A stretch of 64,000 bases of DNA, taken from NCBI GenBank assembly GCA_958299035.1, contig CATQJL010000001.1, positions 54,176,333 through 54,240,332 on the forward strand. Reading direction: 5' to 3'. Both the position numbers and the translations under genes were made by a program. This stretch comes from Cylicocyclus nassatus. Lineage: Eukaryota > Nematoda > Chromadorea > Rhabditida > Strongylidae. Positions 43,811 through 56,300 of this stretch are shown here, piece after piece (positions within the stretch are counted from its first letter, which is position 1; every line of letters starts with the position of its first letter). Below the pieces are notes generated by a model. It saw only the letters and a list, made by a program, of their open reading frames with translations. It was not told the DNA's origin and did no database searches.

Positions 43811-46800
43811 CTATTTTCTTCTTCCACGAATAAATCGATACCCAACGTAGACTCCCAAGGAAATGACTGCCAAACCAATCGACACGTACAGCGCCTCTGT
43901 GATTATGGACGGGCTGGAATATTTCTAATAACATTGATGATCAGATAAGACATCATCGGCTCCACGATTCGTGCAGAGGTGGAGTTTTGCCAACTCAAGG
44001 CGTGGCGGTTTTTGATAGCGAGAGAGTACAAAATACAATGCTATGACGTGGAGGTTTAACAAGTTCACCTGTGTTATCAGGCAAAGTCTGCAATACACCT
44101 CTACACGAATCCTGGAGACGATCATAAGCCACTCAACAAAAGATGAACTACACATCAGAAATCTCGATAATAACAAGTTGCAGAAGGAAATTTGTGACTT
44201 CAATCATAGTGATTCGATGTGTTGATGAACTGATGACTATAATGTCGGATTACGAAGTGTTGAATCGGATGTACACAGCGATAACAAATGCTGCTATGCC
44301 ATAATCGTCATGAAAACAGACTGATATCAAAGCGCCAGTGCTGTAAGAACATCAAATTCCAGAAGTCAATGAAGCGGGGTATCCGTTATCGACATTGCGC
44401 GGTTATTTTTTTTTTTGATGTGTTACTCAAAAAACTATAAAAAAACATCTCCAAAGCAAAACTACGCAGTGATAATGACTATTTAATTATCAAACAGAAT
44501 TCACAATCCACAAATGTTTTCTAAACAGTCTAAGGTGAGGTGGTAGACTAAGGTGCAGACTAGGTAGAATTATGTAAATTAACAAATCTAGATCCATACT
44601 TACTTTCTAGGATCAAAATAGCTCATTGGTCTTTTAGGTGTACGCGGCACATCATCCAAATACGAGTGTGTAGATGGTGTGCAGCTTGAAACTGATTCAT
44701 TGTCCTCTTCGCGGCTTCTAGGCTCTTCTCTAGCTATTGGTGTGGGTGGAGGTCGCATTTCTTGCTTATCTGAACGAAGATTACATAGATTAGAGAGCCT
44801 ACAAGACTATACTGACCATAGCGGATGAGAGGAGTCATGGAACCAGGACTTGGAAGGCTGTCGTCATAGAAGGGAGACCTTCCTGCACAGATGTGAGGGT
44901 CCGCGGGAAAATGTTCCTAAACAATCAGACTTTCAACTCAAGAAAGCCAGATTTCTCAAACTCACGTTCAAAATTCTGTTTTCCGCTGCAACCTCTACAA
45001 CCAGCTGAGCAGCAGTCCCCGCTTGTGATCGGAAGATTGCTACCGCTTCGTCATGTGTCTTATTTATCAGATCGATTCCATTTATCTAAAAATCTAATCT
45101 TCGCCGAATAATGGATGATCGCCCATTATTATTGGAATACACGAGGATTTCCGACAATGCGACTCACAATTTCTACCAGCTTCACCAGACAAGTGCTCGT
45201 GTCCATGAAAAAAAAAGGGGCGTTACGGCTATAGGTCCAGCGACTGCGTCTCCGATTATGGTGAAAGGGGGGGGGGAGGCTTTGATGAAGACCCGTTTTC
45301 ACCATTACCGCTCTCGCGCAATTTCAGGGTCAGCGTACCAGGTAACCAAAACGAACTCAGAAAATCGACCGGTCACGTCGAAACAGGCTTACATCTATCC
45401 TTCCGACTTTCTTATTCACTCTCTTCAGCATGCAAAGAAAAAGAACTGGATCTGAACCTCTTTGCACTATCATAGCCCCATCAGAGTATTTGCAGCGTAC
45501 CTCGCGAAAGTGCAAATGCGTGCAAAGTGAGCAATTTAGCGCAAATAAGAGCAGCGCGCTGTCTAGACTGCTCTCCTCCAAAGTCAACCATCGAACAAGG
45601 TCATAAGTATTGACATACTTTTCGCTCAACGAAACTGACAGCGATTTCGTTTTGAGAAAGCTGAGCCGCATTTTCTACTTGTTTTGATGGACCTATGTGG
45701 GACGTCACGCGAAAAGCACTTACAGATAATATAAGATCACCAACAGAAAGCCTCCCATCATTGTAAGCTGGTCCACCTTGCTTGATAACCGAGACAAAAA
45801 TCCCATTGTGCCCAGGAATGTGCGGGCTATCTTTTCCACCAACAATGTTGAAGCCAAAGCCTGCAAGAAAGATTAAATTACCAATGAGCGGACAGGTGCT
45901 GCACAGAACTTTAGCTTCAAGTGAATTAAATCCTTGACATGGAGATACTTGGTGAACAAGCGGGTGAAGAGCAAAAAATTAGTTCATAACGAAAGTTGAA
46001 TTTAGTAGGACCTTTCGAATCCGACTTCAAGTCGATCGTTGTGTATTGTGAAACATCGTTTCCATTAGTGAAGGCCGAACTTTGTTCATTAACAAGTTTC
46101 TCCACTCCAGTAAAAGGCTGCAATGAAGGATGACCTGCAAAATAGACTGAGTGAGAAAAGAAGGGAAGTTCTGTGTTTTTCTCTCTCGTCATATGATGGA
46201 CTACTTGTCCCTCTCACAAAAGGTACAGAGTCTAGTTCAACACTTTCGGAAGAATGCGGCGATAGCAAAGATACGCTGGATTTCAAAAAATATTTTTATC
46301 ACTTTTAAGAATCATTTCGACAACGCTGTTTAAAGAAGAAAAAAAAGAGAGGACTCCCATTCGATCCATACTTATTCACGACAGCGCCAACACCAGAGCA
46401 AAGCATACCGAGCACACTGTTATCGTTCTACTGCATCATAACTGGTTCAATACAGTCAAAAGATCACAAATCAAAGGTAGTGATTGAACGGCTGATTGCA
46501 GGCTAAGCCACTAAGCAGCCGTGACAAATAGTTAATAAAAATCGTAGTTCGCCGAATTAGCGACAAATAAAACATATGCAGTAATGTCTACGAAGAGCAA
46601 ATATATCGTACTCTCAGAGGAGTAAAATTCAGTATTAGTTAGATGAGTGTGGACGTAAGAGCATTCGTCCAAACATTAGACGAACGTCGTTAACAGTTTA
46701 ACAAGCAGTAAAGAGATACGAGGTGAGTGCTCATTACTGAATGGGACATTTACAATCGAAATGTAAAACTGGTTTCTACGCTTTTCATGACATTTTTGCA

Positions 46801-46951
46801 CCACATAATCTTATTAACATTATAAAACGCTTAAAAGTTCAAACATATCAACATGTACGAGACATAGAAAAAAAGAAACCGGAAACGCACCGTTGTGTGG
46901 ATTGAGTGGCTGCTCTTGTATGACTACAGAATCTTCAGTATTTGATACCAT
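43811..46951 (-). CDS. Tail-anchored PDZ protein, SYNJ2BP/OMP25-like
   Basis: Exons 46951-46891, 46134-46012, 45860-45724, 45085-44966, 44916-44817, 44769-44604 and 43913-43811 (TAG) join in phase to 269 residues. The PDZ domain spans about residues 53-147: GFGFNIVGGKDSPHIPGHNG carries the carboxylate-binding GFGF loop, then IFVSVIKQGGPAYNDGRLSV, GDLILSINGIDLINKTHDEA. After a Pro/Ser-rich linker of about 90 residues comes a membrane segment at about 242-261 (ALYVSIGLAVISLGVYVGYR) and a short basic end (FIRGRRK). This arrangement is that of OMP25/SYNJ2BP, which sits in the mitochondrial outer membrane and recruits PDZ ligands. Vertebrate SYNJ2BP is about 145 residues; the long N-terminal and linker parts here are extra. 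Family known; mitochondrial location inferred from the tail. Confidence 0.87.
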
Positions 46952-47375
46952 AGGAGCACTGTACACAGTCTATTAAAGCCAACAATCAATGCAGCAACCG
47001 GATCGAAACGGGAAGAAACGGACTGAGCCACATGACAAACAGAGCGCAAGCAGAAAAAAACGGTGATTGAAAGGGCATGCAATGCATGGGTCTTCGCGCT
47101 GACAACTGCCGTTTCACTCCCAAACAATCGATTTTGTTGTTTTAGATTAGACCTCAAAAATCCACGGATCCGATGTTCACATCATAAATTTTGTGGATGC
47201 TTGTTGGAAAATGACGGTGTGATGCAAAGCTCTTTGAATTCTCATCGCAAGGACCAGTTGCCGTGAGAAACGGCGCTTTGGTCGTACACTACGGCATCAC
47301 ACAATTCTCGCGTGACGTGGACGACCGGTGGCTCCTGTTTATGTTTACACTTTGGTCTAGGTTTGAACTTCCCAG
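46952..47375. promoter_or_regulatory. Shared upstream region of divergent PDZ gene and vps-54
   Basis: 424 bp separate the two divergent start codons, so both promoters probably lie here. vps-54 starts right after a GAACTTCCCAG acceptor, a candidate trans-splice site. I see no specific factor-binding motif. Confidence 0.45.
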
Positions 47376-50300
47376 ATGGAGGCCGAAGTGTTGCCACAAC
47401 ATGCTTTCCCTTTGAAAGGGTCTAAACTACATCACGGATTATACCCAAGGTTCGAAATCGTAGATTTCTCCTCCGTTGTTGGCTTTACCGAATTTATTCA
47501 TGTTAAGGGAATGCGAATTGTGTTTTCCACGGCTGCAGTTCCACGATCAAGCTCAGTTCGCACGACATCTTCGGGTAGTTCATTGCAAAAAAGAGGGAGG
47601 CTCGTACATTTGTCGGTTGGTATCTCATTTATTGGCGCTTTGTATTTTTTTCATCGCGCTTTTGCTTAGTTGGCAAGGGAATCTTTACTTATATATGTTT
47701 TATTTACTTATTAGCACAGTTTTTGTGCTGAGAAGAGGGGAGCTGGCATTGATTTTGGCTTATTTTTGGCTATGATCATATTATGCTATAAAATATGAGC
47801 GCGCAGGCTGAAGCGTGCTTGAAAACTTCAATCAATTTAATGGGGTGCATGTTCGCTAGCGTGATTTTTGCCATCGTTGTTGCCAGATATTCACGCAGCA
47901 TGAAAGCAAGTTTCCCTTCAGAATGTAGGGGTGTTTTAAAAGAAGCAAAAAAGGAGTCACAAAAGTGCGAGTCATGAAGCATTCGACTGGTGCTATAATT
48001 TATTTTTTTTGCGGTCATTTGTCAGAAACTGATATTGTCGGCTAATAACCTTACTGGTAGTTTTCGGTTCTTGAAGCATTTTTTCGCACTTTTACTCTTT
48101 ATGTCATTCCGCTCAAAAAAAAAAACAGCCATCAAATACCAGCGTTCAGCTTCCAGCCCGACTCTGTTTCAAATTTAGATGATGAGATGACATACATCCT
48201 AGGTCAGCTAGGCTAGTCATTCAATTAGATTCTCGCATTCATCTATCGTTGCAGATTAGTTGGTACAGTAATTGAGTGCATATTGTGGGTGCCTACCATC
48301 GAATCTTGCTACAAGCTATTCTTCTCGTAGGAGCTAGAAATCTATACAGCTACGATTGAATATGTGAAATTTCGCATCATATTTCATGTGAAAATGCGAT
48401 AAAGCGACCATAATCGGCAAATTCTCGCTTTATTGCTGAAAGCAAGATTCAGGTTGGGTTTCGATATGGATTACTTTGCATATTTGTTGCAGTGACATGC
48501 TCTTCACATTTTCCAGTAGATTCTATATATGTATCCTAGCGGCTTACAACTGCACTAATCTTGTTGATCGCATGCTTCTGAAGCAGTGAGGGAGCAGAAT
48601 TTACTTCTGGGGAGGGGGGGGGGAAATTTTTGAATGAGGGGCGTAGTCGACGCGGGGCTTGGGAGGTGGCTTTCCGAAAGTGCAAAAAAAGACGAAGTCC
48701 CCCGATTTCACAAAATAATACAAAGTCCTCTTTGACTTGACTTATCCGAAATCACTAAAAACCCAAACAAATGAAACGTCGACCAAAAAAACCTAATTTT
48801 ACTTGTTTCCGAGCCGCGAAAACGATATTTTCTTTGCTCTTTGTCGACCGCACCTTCCAAAATATGTCTTGGGATGCTTCTCGATTTCAACTGATCCTGT
48901 AACCTTGTAGTTTTTCGAAAAAGGAGACGTGGAGGCAGCCAGTCTTTAAAAAACTTAATTGAAGCTTTGAAAACGGAAAGAATTTTGATTGTCTACCAGT
49001 AAAAGAATCACTTGCACAATCTAACTCATGTAGGTAAATTCCAAAAACTTGGCGACCCACTCGCTCGAGGGGTGTTCCACCCTTTCGGTTGGCCAGTGCT
49101 TTCAAGGTACAAAAATCGGCTTTTTATACTCCAAAGCAGGTCAAAAGCCTAATTAGAGTTCCCGATTGGCAAGAAACCCTAATTAGTCTATCACCTCTCT
49201 CGTTTGAAAGATGTACTTGGATTTCTCCTATGTTCGTACTATGTGATAGCAATATGTGATCAAGTACGATGGAGTTGGTTTAAGAACAAGCAGATGAAAA
49301 GACCATTTTTGTATGGATCGATGTAGTAGCACCTCCATTCTTGTTCAAAGTCTTTATCAGGAACTGAGATGGGGATTTTATTTTGAGCATTTCATCGCAT
49401 CTGACTTCTTTGCGTTCTAGTTTCAATTGTTCTGGCAAAAAGTGCCCTTTGAACATATATTTTTATTTTCATTCTTTTGAATATTTACCTCTCTTCATGG
49501 TAAATGCGGCAGTTTGATCACATCTAGCGTGGTTGCATAAATTTGACCTCAGTGTTGACTGATTTGCTTTTTCCGATGTGTTTTTGGACTACGTATCTCA
49601 AGCTGAGGTATCAGTTGTCAACTACAGTATCTGGCCGAAGGTGCTGGTGCATTTGGCTTGAGACGGGATGTTGCAAATTTTCATTACATTTTGATTTTAT
49701 AGATACGGTGACAATAATGTATGCCAAAAGCTACCCTTGGAAGGTGTTTCTGATGAAGATTATGAGGCGCATATTCGACGTGTTCACTGTGGTAATTTTG
49801 TCCTTTTGACTTTATTTGCTATTCGCGCTTTATGAAAATTCAGATCCACTTCATCATTCACTGACAAACATTGAAGATCCGCGTGAAAAGGAATTCACGC
49901 TATCAAGGTTGGTTTAGCATTTTTTGTAGAGCGATCAAAGTATGAAGTTTATGCATAAAAGTCGTAAAGAGAATCCACAACCGTGACTGGAATAACAATT
50001 GATCAGTAAAAAACAATTTTCACCGGTATCTATGCAAATCTCGTGAGGAAATAAGTGATATCAATTGGGCAAGATCATAACACATGTGATTTCCTGAAGT
50101 CGTAGTGTTCGCTAATGCTCCACCTGTATTTTTGTCGGATTCGGGCTACGACTGTAGCCGGGTGGTGATACCTCCTGAAAAGGCGAGTTTTTTTTTTGCG
50201 TTATGCGAGGTTTTCATTATTTCTTGGCACAATTTGAAAAGTAGTCGAGAAAGTGCCCTGGCCATCTTTCCTTACTCAACTATCCATTCTTCTTGATTTA

Positions 50301-53300
50301 TTCTCGTTTTGAGGTTTTTTTTTTGTAATTTTCATGCAATGGATATATCAGCGCTTGTCTCCATATTTGGTTCTCACGCTATGATTTTTTTTCATACACT
50401 GGTATCATCTTGCTTTTTCTGCTGCTGCTTGCCGGTTTCTCTAGCCTCTCAATCGAATCCTCGACCCTTTTTTCGTTTCAAAAAGATTCTGAAAGATAGT
50501 CTTTTTCTTGAACATCCATTGGCTGTTCTTTTTTGCCTCTGTAATAGATCCTTCTGTTATTCAAGTAAACGTAGGCTGCTTACGTTGAGCTCGTAACTCG
50601 GGCTGGGTGATGGTGCATGGAATGGATTTTCGAAGGGGTTAGCGGCGAGTGATAGCTTCTTTCGAGGCACATCGACGTCGGAAAGCTGAAATAAGCGATA
50701 GCAGAAATCAGAAGCTGTGGGATGAGTGATTAGAGCAGCAGTTGTATTACAGAAATTGTTAGTGCTTCAATCAGAAGAGATTATAAGGGGCTTGATTATT
50801 GGAGAATCCCGAAATTCAGCTTTCGCTTCGCAGTTGAGGGTGACAATCTGCACTGTTATGCAGAATACTCCAAGCTGTGCAAATCATATCCAGCACGTAT
50901 GCATATAATAGTGGTAATGGTTGCTCACCCTACTTCCTCTTCCATTATGCTGCTGCGAAATCTTTTTCAGCAACTTCTCTTTCACAACTTTCTTCGCAAA
51001 GTATGAGTATAGATATGTTCCTCCCTGAAATATTGATGTGCCTTGTGTGGTCACGAGTGAAAGCTCGTTTGCTTACCTGTATAAGAGATAGAATACTTAG
51101 TCCCAGCCACATCCCGATTGATCCTCCAAGTGCGGCTATGAATGCTGTTATCGAGTACTTCCATTGTTGTTCCATGGAGAGGTATTCGAACGATCCCCAG
51201 TTTAAATTTATTAGCGTTAAATCTAGAAATATCCACATGATTTCTGCAAATCACTTTCATGGTGCTGTGAGTTCTGCAACAATTTTGACATTATCTTTTG
51301 TTTTTTTGAGTAAGTGTCAATCACAAAGACATCGTTTTTATTCGTAAAACCCTACAATCATATCTTAACCTTTTGGTGTTTGCAAAAAAACTTGAGTGCC
51401 AATGTGAGCTCACTCACCCGGTCGAAGCATTCTTCCTTGATTTTCATGATCGATCTCATATCGGATCTGTTTACAATCACGGAAGCAACGACTTGTGCAT
51501 TCGCTATCGGAGTAGTTACCCTTTTGGACACTAAAAATGTCTCAGTGGTATACGAACCTCTTTAGTATATCTGCAATCGACTGAGAACGCCTATCACTCA
51601 CTCGACTTCGCAATTTGTGTAGTCACAAAGTGGAAATTTGTCCAGATCATCTTTCGCCAAGTAGCTGAGCGATAATGCTGTGCATTTGCACATGTCCTGA
51701 AAGAAACTGCAAAATCAGTTCATGAACGCGAGTTAAGAATTATGTGAAATTCCAGCCAGGTCTTACGTTAGACAAATACAAAAGTTGAAGTTACTCTGCT
51801 CACAAGAATTCAAAGCAGATGGTAAGTTAATTTGGAACTTCCTTCCACGATTAAATACCAAAGGTTTAGTAAGAAGAATAACCTTAAAAAAAACAGATGT
51901 CCATTTTTTTCTCCCCTATAAATTAGGTTTACATGTTACGCTCTCCTAATCTTTAATTCAAGTACTTATCCTCGAATACAATCTATAATCTATATCTATG
52001 TGGATCTGTGTACCATAAAGTAGAACATGTTCATGGTAGATTATCACTGAAATCATTTTGCGTAGGTGCTATTAATCTCTACATGAAGACAGCAAGAAAT
52101 TCATTTTTTTTTTGTGTTTATCCCATATCTCTGTTTTCTATGACCCAACTTCTGCTACGAGGTGGCAAAGTGCGAACAGTTCCCAGAACAAATGAGGTGT
52201 TCCTTGATTTTACCCTTTTTGGCATGTGACTCGTCTGTGTTGGTTTTTCATATCAAGTCTTTAGACTTTGAAACTATCTCTTTCAACGCGCGAAAGAATT
52301 TGGGGGATAAAGCAGTCATATCAACTATTGAAAAGGTCTCAACACAGTGGAATCGTCAGAAGGATAGACTTAGTATCCAGCTTGGAAAATAAATGAACTA
52401 ACTCGAATCATTTCCATGCGGCACCGAGATCTACAATCGAATTCGCTATCCTCATTATCTTCCACATCACGACAGGCTTTTCCTGGTTCATCATTTTCCA
52501 GCATCTGGTAGTGCGCGCGAACTTCTACAGTAACCTCATGTCGTTGACCAGGGCATAGCTGAAAGTTTGTTGTCATTGATGTAAAATATCCGCACGTTAG
52601 ACGGTTGGTGGTCCTCAAGACTATTTCACAAAAACAAGAGGCTTTGCTAGTGTTCTTCGAGAATTAGTTTGTGGGTTAGCTTTATATTTCACGTAAACAG
52701 GCAGCTTTGATAATTTTCTGACCTCAAATGTGAATCCATCTCTCGCTCTTCCTTTACCTTCCATAAAGCGATTGAGTGATGAGGGACGTCCGTGGAAGTC
52801 TACACTCATACATTCGGTATGTTCGCCTTCGAGATTTTCGGCATTGTGTGATAAGAGCATAGTGAAGAAGTTGCCCTGTAATTACTTTTATTTTATTCAT
52901 ACAAATCTAGTGCATTCGGTTGTGTAACGAATTCAGTCGGACTATTCTGCTGCCGCTACAAAACATTTGACGAACGGAATAGTCACATCAAATTGATTTC
53001 ACTTCGTGCTGTTTTTTATCCTCTTCCATTTCCTTTCTTTGATCGTCTTATCCTATCACTAATTTTGCCCGTCACAGTGAGTTGCGTTGAGTGTTTAGCA
53101 AAATTTTCAGCAGTTACACCTTCATTTCATGGGCTTGCAGCATGAAAACTGATTTGCTAGGTCAAAATGGTTGTGCCTTATGTCTTGTCGTCTTCCAGGT
53201 AAAGTGGTCATGGGTGAGGTCATTTTTTCTCAAAAATCACCGTACTAATGCAGCGCTTCTTTGAATGATGCAAAGAGAATCGACAGTTGTCAAAAACCTA

Positions 53301-56300
53301 ATTCGATTTGTGACGGGACTGAATCTAGTCGAACTGACCTGATCTTCAATATCGTAGAAATTATCGGTATCGAACAGTGGTTGAAAGCAGAGCTGCATTT
53401 GTGAGATCCAGGATGTTCTTAGTTTGGTCTTGATCACCAAATCTTCGTTTCGGGTGGTTCGTTGAAATCGTTGCATAGACCGTCGCAGTACTTCCGTTCC
53501 AGTCTTTTGTGTAAATTCTTCAAATGTAACATTCCGCGAATCTAGTACTTCCATCCATTTCTGCAAATGCTACAGTCTGAGTTATGACTTCGACAAATTC
53601 GCATGTTTTCTATTTGAGATACATACTTGTTACACCCATGCGGGAATTGTGGGATGGAAAACAATCAAATCTAACGAAAACTCGTTCCTTTCAACAAAAA
53701 AAAAAAATAAGGCGTATCATTCCGCATTAGATTCAAGTCAATTTGATGTGCCCAGGAAAATCTTGAGTGGTACAAAAAGTATTACTGGCGAAGCATGTAA
53801 TGCAGAATAATTGTGGTCTCTAGATCTTGAAAGTTTACGAAAGAGTTCGTAAGTATGATTTTCAGCTGAACAGAACTGACCTTGAAAGTTTTCCGCTTCC
53901 CAGCTAATCGCGGTGAGACTCGGAAAATATTGATAGATCGTGCTGAACCATGTGCCGTTGTTTCCCTTTCCAGACTATTGTAGGTAGCGATCATATCGTA
54001 AGCCTCCATCACTAAGCGGTAGTCCCACATGGCTTTCATAAAGCTGTCATGATCGGTCATATTCGCAAACCCTTCCTGCAAATGAAGCATCTTCCATGTA
54101 TCATTTACATTGTGAGAATAGCGTTGTCAGATTGAACATTGGATTTAAATATTGGCATATTGCATAGTCAATGAGAAGGGAAGATGGGAGATGATTGTAA
54201 GCAAAATTATAGTTTTGTAGGGGAAGTGGAAGCTATGAAAGTTGCAGATTTTGACTTTTGGTCTGTATCTACAATGACTCTAAATATAGTTCAAGAATTA
54301 CGATTCTAAATGGAGAGACAATTTAATGCGCAGCATTCCACCAAACTGCATAATTATAGTTTATTAAATTGAGAAATGTGTTTCTCTGTCGAAAAAGCTT
54401 TTCATCCAAATCTTTTCGGATATTTGAATCGAAATTTCATTTTCTCAAACAGTTCAACTTTAGCCTTTCAATCTGTATCTGCAATGCTAAGGCTAAGTGA
54501 TTTTTTGATTCAAAAAAAAACTGTTTGACATTAGTGATGTTTCTCACCTCTACTATTGTATCCCATTCGTCCGTCGATGCACTAGTGTTGAGTTTGAAAT
54601 GACTCCATGCTTGTTCTTTCGACATGCAAAATGTGATGTTTGGCATAGTCATCGAATCGTTGAATACGATGTTCATATCTGAGTCCTTCGGATTATCGCA
54701 GTATTCCATTACCTGCAAATGAAAATGTCAGTGCTGTCAGAACCAACTCTTCATGCTCTTTTTATACTCTTTAAGGCCAACACTTTTAATTTCTGGAGTG
54801 CTAGTGGTGAAAATCAGACTTTATCAATGCGTTCTAAATTGTTACGAAAATGCTACACTGCGAAAGAGTGTTGTAATGTAATGGGAGAGCGCTGATATAA
54901 ATACGATGGTGAAATAGTTTTATCGGTCTCCTTTAGCACCCAATAAACTTGAGTTCCGTTTGGAACTGTTGGATAGAGACATGGAAAAATGGCTGTCAAA
55001 TTTCTCGGCTATTCAGCATTCAAATGGTCGAAGTGCAGAATAATCTCCGTTCTCAAATAATGGGTATAATTTTATCGTCAGTCAACTCCTTTTGATGATC
55101 CCTTCCAATCTCGCAGAAGTAAGAAAAAATTTAATGTTTACTTTCATATACAATGAATAATCTTGATAAGAACCTTATTCATTGAACGAATCAATTTAGC
55201 TTTTTAGGTTGTTGAAAATTTTCTCCTCTCATATGCTCTTTGAGTGCTATTCGCGAAACTATGGAGGGAACCAGAGAATCATTGAAACTAGAACTAGAAA
55301 ATTTTGGAAGGAATTTTTAATTATGATACTTCCTACAATTCTCCCATATGTTGGTGGGAAGGACATGCGAAGATAAACTTTTTTCGAAATTGCAGTTAGA
55401 CTGATATGTAGGTGTCTGTTTAAGTGAAAATCGTGTTCTTTTTAACCAGGCATTTCTGTCTGATTACGAGAATTGAATCATATCACAATACCTTACATGG
55501 AACTTGTCAAAATTGCTTTTTCATGTATATATCCGATTGATTTGATAAGTAAGAATATTTGAGTGAGAAATTACCAAGTCAACAACATCCTTGATTGTCA
55601 AACATGCCAAAAATCCGACAATGAAGAAGAATGCCCATTTCCGCGCTCGTTCGCCAAACATCGCTTCCCGACATGAGTTGATTTGGCTCATCTTCGTTTT
55701 TGGAGGACTACCATAATCAGCCACCTTACCCATCCTGAAAATTAAAAAAAATAATAAGTTGGAACTTTGATCCGTAAATCGCTAAGGGTTCGATGAATCC
55801 GCTTAGTATTATATAATTAATATGAAGATATCATGCGCGAAATTAGTTATCGAGTTGCAATTTGGTTGCTATAAATGCTAAAACTTATATTTTTTCGGCT
55901 TTTTTCAATCAGCATAAAGCGGTTCTTCGAGCATCTCAGATTTTAGATTCTTTTATTCGAGGTTTATGTTCCATTTAATGCTATGAGGAGAAGGAAATGA
56001 GCATTCTATTACAGAGACTTCCACAGATTTTTTCCAACTTCTTACATTCTTCAAATCTGGTATGCTACAATGCAATTTCTAGTTTCTTTCGGCCACAGTG
56101 TAAAAATTTGGGAAAGAGGGATCGTGGGAGTTTTTTTTTACTATTGAGACGTGCAAGAAGAGTCTTAGTGAGCGAGCGCTGAACGATTTGCTCTTGAGTG
56201 GTTTTGTGGGGGTCATGCGAAATGTCGCCATTTTCCATAGTTGAATCGGTAATCAGCAATGCCGCACAGACAACGTAGAGAAGACCTGTTGACGACCGCA

